64,000 nucleotides of DNA from Timema cristinae (Eukaryota > Arthropoda > Insecta > Phasmatodea > Timematidae). The stretch spans positions 17,756,890-17,820,889 of the forward strand of contig JBCFYV010002255.1 of the NCBI GenBank assembly GCA_039000515.1, in the 5' to 3' direction. Shown here piece after piece: positions 55,642 through 64,000 of this stretch (its first letter is position 1; every line of letters starts with the position of its first letter). A program made the translations under genes and the position numbers. The notes under the pieces were generated by a model. It had not been told where the DNA came from. It made no database searches and saw only the letters and a list, made by a program, of their open reading frames with translations.

Positions 55642-55853
55642 AAACCATTCGAACCCATTACTGCTAAAAATTGTGTTACCGATTAGGAAGGTCAAATTTA
55701 GAGGAAATGTATCCATGTCTAAGTGGAAGGAGAGTGAAAAACCATCTAGTAAAACACCCATCAGTACACCTGACTTGTGTTCGAACCCCAATTTTCCCCT
55801 CGTCTATAGCGAGGGTGACGCCTTAAAGGACCATTAAACCACCGAGGCAGGTT
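55642..55853 (-). mobile_element. Old SINE-A2 copy
   Basis: Minus strand: CTGCCTCGGTGGTTTAATGG, GGCGTCACCCTCGCTATAGA, box B GGGGTTCGAACACAAGTCAG, then GTGTACTGATGGGTGTTTTA and CACTCTCCTTCCACTTAGAC. The shared tail is nearly gone (ATGGGTTCGAATGG at left). Two A2 copies lie in tandem here. Confidence 0.6.
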
Positions 55854-56222
55854 TTACCCTTATTCCTCCTAGATTCAATAATATATTAAAATGACACAAA
55901 CACACAAAATGTGATCAACATTAGTGTAGAATCCGCAAAAAAAAAAAAAAAAAAAAAAAAATGTTAGTTTTCATTCCGGTGCTATAACGTTAGCAGGCTA
56001 CGTGAGGCAGTACAACGCCAGTGGGACTAAAAGCTTTCAACACCCAATCAACATCACTGGATTGAAAGGGCTAACCATTATTTAGTTTCACTCTTCGATA
56101 CGAGGTCCACCGCGAAACACATTACTTTAATTACGTATTTCAAATCAGCGCTTTGAAGTTTCAAAATGGTGGGGAGAACCTAGCTTTTTCCTAAAACTAC
56201 ACTGGCATCCATTGTCGACTAT
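55854..56222. other. No gene recognised; long poly-A
   Basis: Poly-A at about 55938-55961 followed by slightly GC-richer unrecognised sequence. Confidence 0.4.
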
Positions 56223-56460
56223 AAAGGCGCAGTCACACGGCGCGTGGTTCGTCAAACAGGGGGAATGGAGTGCAGCTCGCCATGGTTCGCCTTCTGACGA
56301 ACCAGGGGTGACAGCACGGCGCATGATTCGTCCAGATCTGTGACATATTTGGTTCGTCAAAACAATGTGAAACCTTTTGTACTGTCATCAGTACTGAATC
56401 ACAATGGTTGCTAGGCAACAAATTATTACGTCTGCTTTCTTATGTGTGATTTATTGTGGA

Positions 56461-56994
56461 CTAGCATTTGCCCACGGCTTCGCTCATAGCTTTGAAGCTA
56501 AACATTAATTATAAATCCTCTTTATTTTCTATCCCGTAGAAATTTCAAAAAATCCGGCCTTATTCCTTGTCTACACCATAAAGGGAACATGTGTGCAAAA
56601 TTACAGCTTTCTAGGTCTAAAGGTTTGGGCTGGGCGTTGATCTAATAATAAATAAGGCAACTTTAAGGCGAAAATATAAATCCCCTTTATTGCCTGTCCC
56701 GTGGGAATTTCAGAAAATTCAGAAAATCATTATTAGTTATTATAATTATCTACTTACATGCCAAATTTTAAGTCTCTAATAAGTATAGTTACGGAAATAA
56801 GGCAACTTTAAAGTGAAGATATAAATCCTCTTTATTCCCTATCACGTAGGAATTTCAAGAAATCCGGCCTTTTTCCTTGTCTAAATCATAAAGGGAACCT
56901 CTGTGCAAAATTGCAGCTTTCTGGGTCCCAGGGTTTGAGCTGGGCGTTGATGAGTCAGTCAGTGAGTCAGGACTTTTCTTTTTTTATATATAGA
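56461..56994 (-). mobile_element. Helitron-like non-autonomous element, internally duplicated
   Basis: Minus strand start TCTATATATAAAAAAAGAAA, then CCTGACTCACTGACTGACTC; end GCGAAGCCGTGGGCAAATG-CTAG, inserted between A and T (plus-strand flanks A 56460, T 56995). The ends match the copy at 30495-30974, but the interior differs. It holds a direct duplication of about 130 bp (56508-56643 and 56820-56952; shared words AATCCGGCCTT and GGGCTGGGCGTTGAT) and a third partial copy near 56677-56723. Confidence 0.72.
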
Positions 56995-57249
56995 TTGGTG
57001 CTGCAAGATCGATTTAAATACTTAGAGGTGGTTGAGTCCATGAATCATGTACAACATTTCTTTCTTTATGGCCCCTATGTTTCGGGTTCCACACCACCTC
57101 TTTTAATATAAGCTCTTCAATACATTCCAAAGTTTTATCAGCGGGCCACACCATAGTTCACTTGACATTTATATTCAAAACTAAACCTTTTAGAACGCAC
57201 GCCTACCGCAAGATACGACCTTCACTCCCAGCTGTCCGCGATAAGGCTA

Positions 57250-57449
57250 ACCTGCACGAAACTGCACGAGCCTTCACGAACCTGTACGAACCTGCACAAA
57301 ACTGCACGACCCTTCACGAACCTGCACGAGCCTTCACGAACCTGCACGAGCCTTCACGAACCTGCACGAGCCTTCACGAAACTGCACGAACCTGCACGAA
57401 ACTGCACGAACCTGCACGAAACTGCACGAGCCTTCACGAACCTGCATGA
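57250..57449. repeat. 12-bp minisatellite (CACGAACCTGCA-type)
   Basis: About 16 tandem 12-mers alternate between CTGCACGAACCT/ACTGCACGAG and CTTCACGAACCT variants. The plus frame stays open (repeating LHEPAR-like residues) only because 12 is divisible by three. Confidence 0.9.
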
Positions 57450-57620
57450 AAGTACATTCTTAGCTCCTTTGATCCTTGCGAATTTACCAACAGGCGGTGG
57501 AACCTATGAATCACACACTACGATTCCCGAACCATAGCGATTTTCTTGTTTCAAATGGCCTATGGTTCGTAACTTTTCGAGATAAGCTGAGTTGAAACAC
57601 GCGTTGTGTAAATGCGCTTT

Positions 57621-58626
57621 AACGCAAACCCTGGAAATATTATTCACACATAGTAAATAATGTATACAAGAACCCATTTTAGCCGCCTGCATATAAGTGT
57701 CACTGAGCTACAGATAAATTAATGGTTGATTATTTACACGCATGTTTTGACCAACTTGACAGGCTTGTAAATGTAAAGTTCAAAGTAATTTTTATGTTGG
57801 TATTACGTCCTTCAATTAAATTAGTCTGCAAACCAAACTTTGGAAAATAAACAAACGGATCAATAATGCACAGCAATTAGCTTTCATAAAATTTGTAAGC
57901 ACATATGTTTTTTCTTGTTTTTGCAATCATTCAAACTAGATGATAGAGTCTATTTTATTAATTAATGCTAACAAACATTATAAAAAGGTTTTAGATCTCA
58001 AGTTTCAAACATGAAATAAAAAAGGGAGCTTTAATGAAAAGCTTGACATATAAAAAGGATCAGATATATTTGGTCACCGTGATTAAAAAAAAAAGTAAAA
58101 TACGTGTTTTAATTAGTTAGTTAATTAACTAAAAAGGATTCCTGTGATGTAACTTTAACATTACCAAGTTCAAAGGGTTAACTAACCAGAGTAGCAACTC
58201 TACTTTTATAAAATAATAATAGTAAGTAAAAAAGAGCCTGCTTGATAAAATGGTCTGTCGAATGTGTTTGCAGTAACGCCAGGGTGGTAGGAGAAGGGGG
58301 AAAGGGAGAAGGTATTCCTCTTCGCCGAAATTGAAATATATACACGGTCAGACGGTACTAAATATTTAGCTACCCGCATGAGGCGCGAAGAGGACCTTTG
58401 AAGGTTTGCAAGGGGCTACAAAAATAGTTTCTCGACTTGAAGTGTTAAAGAACACCTTAAGTGGGTTTCTGCTCTATGAATTTAATATTATAAGATCAAA
58501 CGGAAGTTATTTGTAGTCCCCTTAGAGCATTTTATTCCTCTAGTTCAAGACTGGCTATTCAAGAATTAGTTAATCTGGTTTGTACACGATATTTCCATAA
58601 TTTCTCCAGAGAATTTCAAATATACA
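57621..58626. other. No gene recognised
   Basis: AT-rich with a small palindrome TTAGTTAATTAACTAA near 58117. It ends with the left duplication of the next SINE. Confidence 0.4.
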
Positions 58627-59182
<556 letters not shown>

Positions 59183-59499
59183 TGAGTTAATTAATTAAGA
59201 AAATAACTTTATGAAGCACAAGTATTTTGAACATATATTGAAAATCAACATATAAAATTATACTCGTCCGGTCATAAATTGCATTTGTCAAAAGATTATA
59301 ATCTTCATCTAGAGTCCTATTAGTTCAAGTAATTATCGCTAGATCACATTACTAGCCACTGATATTGTGCGTTTGTCTACAAATGAATAAAATACGACTT
59401 TAAAAATGTAAAAAGGTCAACCATTATTGTTTGAAGAAGGGGTGAAGGGGTTGGGTACAATATTGAACACACGGTGGTGATTGTTCGTAGAGGTAAGTA

Positions 59500-59937
59500 C
59501 GGAACAATTTTCATAGGAAGGGCCTTAAATGACAGAAAAGATACTAAATCTTGTTTGAAATATTAGTTCGAGACCATAGCTCAGTCGGTAGCGTGTTTAT
59601 CTTCTAATAATCTAGGGGTGCCGAGTTCGGTTCCTGGCGTGGCTGAAAAATTTATCATTGGTGAAAAGTGGGTTACCCCTTTCAGAGAGCTGTTTAGATA
59701 ACAGGGGGTTGGATGTTGTGTGTGATTTAGTTTTAAGTTGGTTTATAAGTCTTATGCTAGTTTAAAACTAGAAATATTTTTATTTACTTATCCATAAGTC
59801 AAGTCATTAGATCTGCAGCTGTCATTTTCGATGTATATAATAACTACCTACACATTAACTTTATGTTTTCAATGTTGACCACAAAAATTTAGGTTCATGT
59901 TTACTAAAAGGTCATTCCTATGAAAATTGGGCCCTTT
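59500..59937. mobile_element. MITE-1 copy split by a SINE-C
   Basis: The left end AACAATTTTCATAGGAAGGG then CCTTAAATGAC pairs with the reverse complement of the right end (GGGCCCAATTTTCATAGGAA then TGACCTTT). TA precedes the left end. The family core (TTATCCATAAGTCAAGTCAT) lies at about 59788-59808. Without the SINE it is about 245 bp. The MITE is the older layer. Confidence 0.65.
59573..59765 (+). mobile_element. SINE-C with near-intact tRNA-like head
   Basis: Box A TAGCTCAGTCGG is a perfect consensus and box B GAGTTCGGTTCCTGG is close. The cloverleaf would not pair cleanly and a SINE body follows (GTGGGTTACCCCTTTCAGAG, GGGGTTGGATGTTGTGTGTG), so I call it a SINE, not a tRNA gene. The tail resembles neither A nor B. 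Confidence 0.72.
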
Positions 59938-60061
59938 ATTATGCGTAGTTGGCTTACTAAATGATTATTATTTCAGAAAAAAAATTGGATTGCCCTTAGA
60001 AAAAGTCTCGTTAGTACCTACTTAATACGATACCACTTTAGCTTTTAGCTCTTAACCCGCA

Positions 60062-60200
60062 CCGGTGAGCACATGGTCTTACCAGCATGTTTATTTACAC
60101 TGGCTTGTCAGTAGTAGGGAGATCGGTGTTCGAATCCCAACCAGGTGTATTGAGGCAGGTGTTTCCTAAATAATTTCCCATTATCCATAAAAAAAGATTT
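60062..60200 (+). mobile_element. Old A2-type SINE, 5' half
   Basis: GGTGAGCACATGGTCTTACC, CACTGGCTTGTCAGTAGTAG, a good box B GGTGTTCGAATCCCAACCAG and GTGTATTGAGGCAGGTGTTT keep the A2 order, then the body decays. Confidence 0.55.
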
Positions 60201-60339
60201 TTTTAATATAATTTTCTCACTCCTATCCTACTAGTGAAATGTTTTGCTTGATATTTTTTCCCCAATGGGTCCTATTTTTTTTTTTTTTTTCAAATCCATA
60301 AGGTCCATTATACCAAAAAAAAAGTTTCTGAGCACTGGT

Positions 60340-60462
60340 GTAAGTCGTTACTCTCGAAAAAGACTCGACTGCCGATTACTAGAAGTTGGTGCTTCAAATC
60401 CCGATTAAGTTTATTTATGGTGGTTTTTACTAAATGTTTTTCCACTCCTCCACACAAATAAT
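60340..60462 (+). mobile_element. Decayed A2-type SINE fragment, cut by a SINE-B
   Basis: GTAAGTCGTTACTCTCGAAA, GACTCGACTGCCGATTACTA, GGTGCTTCAAATCCCGATTA (box B) and TTTTTCCACTCCTCCACACA then AATAATG. The A2 body stops where SINE-B begins. The remaining A2 part is not seen on the other side. Confidence 0.5.
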
Positions 60463-60748
60463 GGGGGTAAGATTTCGGACTTCTGTGCTGGCGGTCCGGG
60501 GTTCAATCCTCGGTCACAGCACAGATTCATCTGATTTCCTTCCTACACCTCTGACAAGACGTGTATTAATCACAACTTGTGAATGTGGAGAATGCCAGGC
60601 CTCCACCGTGGTTCGGATTCCACGTTAAACTGTAGGTCCTTCATTTCATCTCACAATCACCCTACCATTACACATTAGCGTAAGTGCGTCCAAACGGGTA
60701 GTAAGACGCGGTGCTAATAATAGTAATAATAATAATAATAATAATAAT
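60463..60748 (+). mobile_element. SINE-B, nearly full-length
   Basis: GGGGTAAGATTTCGGACTTC, box B GGGGTTCAATCCTCGGTCAC, the ACAAGACGTGTATTAATCAC long-form segment, GCCTCCACCGTGGTTCGGAT, tail GTGCGTCCAAACGGGTAGTA (7-base deletion of ATAACC-type sequence) and a long AATAATAAT run. The first 20 head bases are missing. Confidence 0.88.
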
Positions 60749-60957
60749 TACGCTAATAGATTAGGGATTAGGAAGGTTGAATTTAGAAGATGTGTACCCG
60801 TATTTGTGTGACGAGAAAGAGTGGGAAATTATTTAGGAAAAACTACCCTAAATATACCCAACCGGAATAAAACCACAATCTCCCCGTCAATGGCAGTCAA
60901 GTATATTGTGAGAGTAGCACCTTAGACTACGCGGCCACCACCGAAGCGGGTGGATTA
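60749..60957 (-). mobile_element. Old SINE-A2 copy directly after a SINE-B
   Basis: Minus strand: CCGCTTCGGTGGTGGCCGCG, TAGTCTAAGGTGCTACTCTC, box B GTGGTTTTATTCCGGTTGGG, GTATATTTAGGGTAGTTTTT, then CTAATCTATTAGCGTAAT. Its tail end is missing: the SINE-B AAT run abuts the body, so the SINE-B probably inserted at or near the A2 tail. Confidence 0.6.
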
Positions 60958-62250
60958 GTAATTGCATCTATATTCAAGTGATTAATTAAAATAGAGTTTG
61001 TATTTTATGTATTTATTTTAAGTATGTTTTATTTTTAAGGAAAGAAGTATCAATTATAGCGTCTTGAGATGATTTTTTTTTAAACTTTAAAATAAAGTTA
61101 AAGAGAATGGTTGAGATCCAAAACAAAGACAGAAAATAAATTAACTTTTCTTTAATCATTAAGATACACAATTTTGGATGAGATTTACACTAAGTACATT
61201 ATATTATGTGTATTTATTAGTAGCACTAAAAAATTGTTTAAAATACCTTTCTTTGGGAACATGTGTAAAATTACCATTTATTAAAATAGACAATTATATA
61301 GATAGCAGGCAGCCTGAGCTACCAAAACACATAAAGTTAGAAAATCATAACCAACCTTATGACGTATAGCTTTTAAGACATTAAGCAATCAGATTTTTCA
61401 AGTACAGCGTTATTTTCAGTCTTGCAATTTTTTTTTTAACTTTATTTGATTGTTTTAATTTGATAACATTTATGCTAAGATGATCATTAATTTTTATCCT
61501 TTGTTAATTTTGTCTAAACACAAACTTTTCTTGATCTAGGATCAGGTTGATTCACGATCCTGTGAGTGAAGTATCAATATGATGTTTGTGCAACCCATCC
61601 TAAGAGAGTGTGTGTATATGTGATAGGAGAGAGATGGGGTTAGGGAGGGAGCAAAGTACGACAGCACAAATGAACACGTATTTCAAACTTTTGGAACACA
61701 TTTGAATATATCCCACGTTCAAATCCCTTCTTAAACGTCGTCAAGACGAGAAGGAACTCAAAGAGTTCGAAGCTACTCTGGATGAATGAAGAGAACAAGG
61801 TTAAGAGGGCGCGTTGGAAATCATAACAAAAGCTCACACGATGGTTGGGAGAATGAGGTGTGGATAGGTTTACGTGTTTAATTTCGTCGCTACTTGTTTG
61901 AGCGTGTCAAAACCACACACACACACACACACACTCTTGGCGACCTTTTGTTCTTGAAGGGGGCCTATTACCCGGAGTAAGGAACCCTTGAATACATAGA
62001 GAAAGTTCATTACGGAATATATAATTCTTCTACCCTCGTGCATCAACCGGGTGTAAGCACTTTTCTGACGCCTTTTCAGGTAGCAGGAGTAGACGCACAA
62101 AACCTTTTCCTTCAAAACATGTTCCTTGATGAGAAAAAAAAGAAGTAATTTAACTTGTTTTACCAAGTGTCAAAACGTTTTATAAACTGAAATGATTTTT
62201 TAAAGTTAATGGCAAAAGCCTAGCCAAATTGATATAAAACAATATTCCTG
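60958..62250. other. No gene recognised; CA microsatellite at about 61913-61935
   Basis: The segment 61620-61860 is less AT-rich, with SLLKRRQDEKELKEFEATLD readable on plus between stops. I cannot place it. A (CA)n run follows. Confidence 0.35.
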
Positions 62251-62450
62251 CTCTGCATCATACTACCCGCTTTGGCTATCTACATAGTAACACTAATAAC
62301 CAAAGAGGTATGGATGAGGAAGTAAAATAAGGATAAAATGTATCTGAGTTTGCGTTCCAGGAAGATGGGAAACAAAAGCTCCTCCGCCACCGGCAAGTCC
62401 GACAAGATGAGACTGACGTCTTTACCCACGGACCCACTGGTGAAGGTCAC
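62251..62450 (-). mobile_element. Decayed SINE-A2 copy
   Basis: Minus strand: CCAGTGGGTCCGTGGGTAAA, GACGTCAGTCTCATCTTGTC, then a body fragment and tail piece GATAGCCAAAGCGGGTAGTA then TGATGCAGAG. Confidence 0.5.
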
Positions 62451-62477
62451 ACTTACATTTTTTTTCAACGCTTCTTA

Positions 62478-62665
62478 GTAATCGTTATGGTTTAATATTA
62501 ACTACGCTAGTGGTATAGGGAATATAATTTATATTAAATATACTCACATTTTCGGGGAGGTAGTGTGGGGAAACCATTTAGTAAAATTATAACACAGTAC
62601 ACCCGACCAGGATTCAAGACACGACCTCCCCGTCATCGGCAAACCAAATTAGATGAGCTTGAGAT
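62478..62665 (-). mobile_element. Decayed SINE-A2 copy
   Basis: Minus strand: GCCGATGACGGGGAGGTCGT, GTCTTGAATCCTGGTCGGGT, GTACTGTGTTATAATTTTAC and a worn body (CACACTACCTCCCCGAAAAT). The tRNA head is replaced by CTCAAGCTCATCTAATTTGG, as in the copy at 24365-24560. Confidence 0.5.
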
Positions 62666-63388
62666 TTAGTGCCCAACTATGAGGGACATTGATAAATAGC
62701 TTATAGCATTCTTTTCCTAGAATTAAATTGATTAAACCGATAGTTTTAAGCTAATAAAGTTTTGTAAAATAGTTGATAGAAGTTGGTTCTTGCCAATTTC
62801 AGGAGAATTTAGAAAAAAAGGTCAAGTGTTTAATAAAACATATATTTAGTCAACAAAGTTAAGTTTCAATATCTAAAAAGACAATAACTGTAAAGTGAGT
62901 TTCGTGTTACATCCAACGTTTTGAAATTGTACCATATGGGGTCTATTGACCCCTTAATACCCCCTATTTAATCAGTGGTAGTCCAAATCAATCTTATATA
63001 CTTACACAAAGCTTACAAACTTGTTAGAAAACACGAGTCAATTTCCAAAGAAAGATCAAAGGGGTAACAAAGAACGTTGAGATCATTCTACCTTTTCCTA
63101 ATTATATTTTTAAGATCAAATTTAATTTCTTTCTCTGTTCCTCCTTTGAAGTGCAAGTATACTGGCCAAATAATCAAGTCCTCGGACCTCTCGCGTGCGC
63201 AAGAGAGAGAGGGGAGCAGGTATACCTTTCTTTTGTGCCTTTAGCAAATCTTGAATCTTGAGAAGGCCTCTAGATTGGGTTCATCGAGGTGCCTTGAAGA
63301 ACGATCAGGGAGTCGGATAACATTAAGTATCCTGGGGTGACGGGAAAAACCCACTACGGAACCCACTTCGTTGGTTACATGGTCTAAA
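62666..63388. other. No gene recognised
   Basis: AT-rich to 63130, then a GC-richer stretch (63170-63380) with a GAGAGAGAGGGGAGC word. No motif assigned. Confidence 0.35.
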
Positions 63389-63980
63389 GGCCGTACACAC
63401 AGAACGCTAAGCTAAGCTAAGATTTGCTCTGCTTAATCTTTAGGAAAATAACGGACCATATATTTAAATGTGTTGGTTAACACAGAAAGCTAAGCTATGC
63501 CTTGCTACCCCGCGCTATGTTTCTTCCAATTGCTGGTCGAGCAATTTTTCCATCTCCCATCTAGAGCCATCTTACGTTGCGCATGCGCGTAACGCAACTT
63601 GAGCTCCGTGTTGAACAGACTCAAGTGCTGGTTTGTTGAAAATAACTAAATAATGTTGAAGTTTTGTTTTCAGTTTGTTTCACGTGTACTATTTAATTAA
63701 TATTCTATTTAGGTTTAATATTTAATAAAGGTTTTTTTATATTAAAATGGAAGCGTTAATTGAACAAGTCAAAACTCCATCTCCTAAATTTTCTTCATCT
63801 TCCAAAACCAATGCTAACAGCAGCATCTTATCTTCCTCAGTACTATCACCTGAAAACAAGACATTTTGGAGAATGCCATCATAACTAAACTTCACTGGAG
63901 CAGACCAGAAAGAAACAATAATGAATTCGGGAGTGAAAAGAGGGAAAATTGCTTAGCTTAGCATTCTGTGTGTATCGGCC
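63389..63980 (+). mobile_element. PIF/Harbinger-like deletion derivative
   Basis: The left end GGCCGTACACACAGAACGCT then AAGCTAAG pairs with the reverse complement of the right end GGCCGATACACACAGAATGC then TAAGCTAAG: about 28 bp with one indel and one mismatch. TCTA occurs just outside both ends (63383-63386, 63981-63984), possibly a target duplication. Superfamily is inferred from the GGCC/CACAC end style and the small frame inside; hAT remains possible. Confidence 0.65.
63747..63884 (+). pseudogene. 45-codon frame inside the terminal-repeat element
   Basis: Starts MEALIEQVKTPSPK and ends FWRMPS. The first nine residues weakly resemble the start of MADF-domain proteins (pattern: E.LI..VK), and Harbinger elements often carry a MADF/Myb-like second gene. 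The rest is serine-rich and does not continue the domain, so it is at best an N-terminal remnant after internal deletion. Confidence 0.3.
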
Positions 63981-64000
63981 TCTAGGCAGTGGTTCTTAAA

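Larger units (their letters stand above)
56223..57620. mobile_element. Possible DNA transposon with nested repeats
   Basis: The left end AAAGGCGCAGTCACACGGCG and the reverse complement of the right end AAAGCGCATTTACACAACGC, each continuing CGTG or GTG, look like worn inverted ends of a MITE-type element (CACACGG words are typical of hAT/Harbinger ends). Subterminal words GGTTCGTCAAAC and GAACCATAG recur in both halves. It encloses a Helitron-like element and a minisatellite. No transposase recognised. Confidence 0.4.

Noticed and set aside
57162..57449. 95-codon frame with LHEPAR-type repeats
   Set aside because: Produced by the 12-bp minisatellite.
59573..59650. Functional tRNA gene
   Set aside because: Boxes A and B are good, but the stems do not pair cleanly and a SINE body shared with 37205-37410 follows.
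63383..63984. TCTA as a certain 4-bp target duplication of the Harbinger-like element
   Set aside because: The left copy is separated from the paired ends by two extra bases (AA), so the duplication is not secure; mentioned only as possible.

Overview
This window looks like repeat-dominated, intergenic nuclear DNA from an animal, most likely an arthropod. The sequence is AT-rich and has no operon-like gene packing. No open reading frame in single-copy sequence looks like a host gene. Every coding signal I recognise belongs to a broken transposable element: an R1-clade-like LINE, a mariner-type transposase with the insect-style FFLWGYLK motif, and hAT-type transposase remains. R1-clade LINEs and this mariner group are typical of arthropods, but the assignment to arthropod is inference. 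I cannot name the species.

Layout. At 0-1 kb there is a ZMYM1-like hAT transposase fossil on the minus strand. From 2 to 12.5 kb the window holds an 86-bp tandem repeat, scattered tRNA-derived SINEs and MITEs. At 12.8-14.6 kb a TIR repeat is followed by a mariner-type element with unusually long (about 115 bp) TIRs and a gutted transposase. From 15 to 49 kb there is a mixture of SINEs, TA-flanked MITEs, a Helitron-like element (30.5 kb), a probable hAT derivative (42.6 kb) and a 60-bp minisatellite (44.4 kb). At 49.5-52.7 kb lies a nearly full-length but decayed R1-like LINE, flanked by a 24-bp imperfect direct repeat. A second, different LINE fragment lies on the minus strand at 52.9-53.7 kb. 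At 54.1-55.4 kb is a satellite-like array of 39-bp units, each carrying a perfect 6-bp hairpin and organised in a 351-bp higher-order repeat. At 56.2-57.6 kb is a probable DNA transposon that encloses a Helitron-like element and a 12-bp minisatellite. SINEs and MITEs follow, and the window ends with a PIF/Harbinger-like deletion derivative (63.4-64.0 kb).

The most informative pattern is the SINE community. At least three element types with clearly different tRNA-derived heads (called here A, A2 and B) end in the same roughly 60-bp 3' tail and a short TAA/TTA-type run. This suggests that one LINE machinery mobilises all of them. Several A and B copies have clear target-site duplications of 9-15 bp, so they are fairly young, while A2 copies are old and worn. 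Two SINEs sit inside MITEs of one TA-flanked family, which gives a relative order of insertion. Family names here are working labels; no database search was possible.
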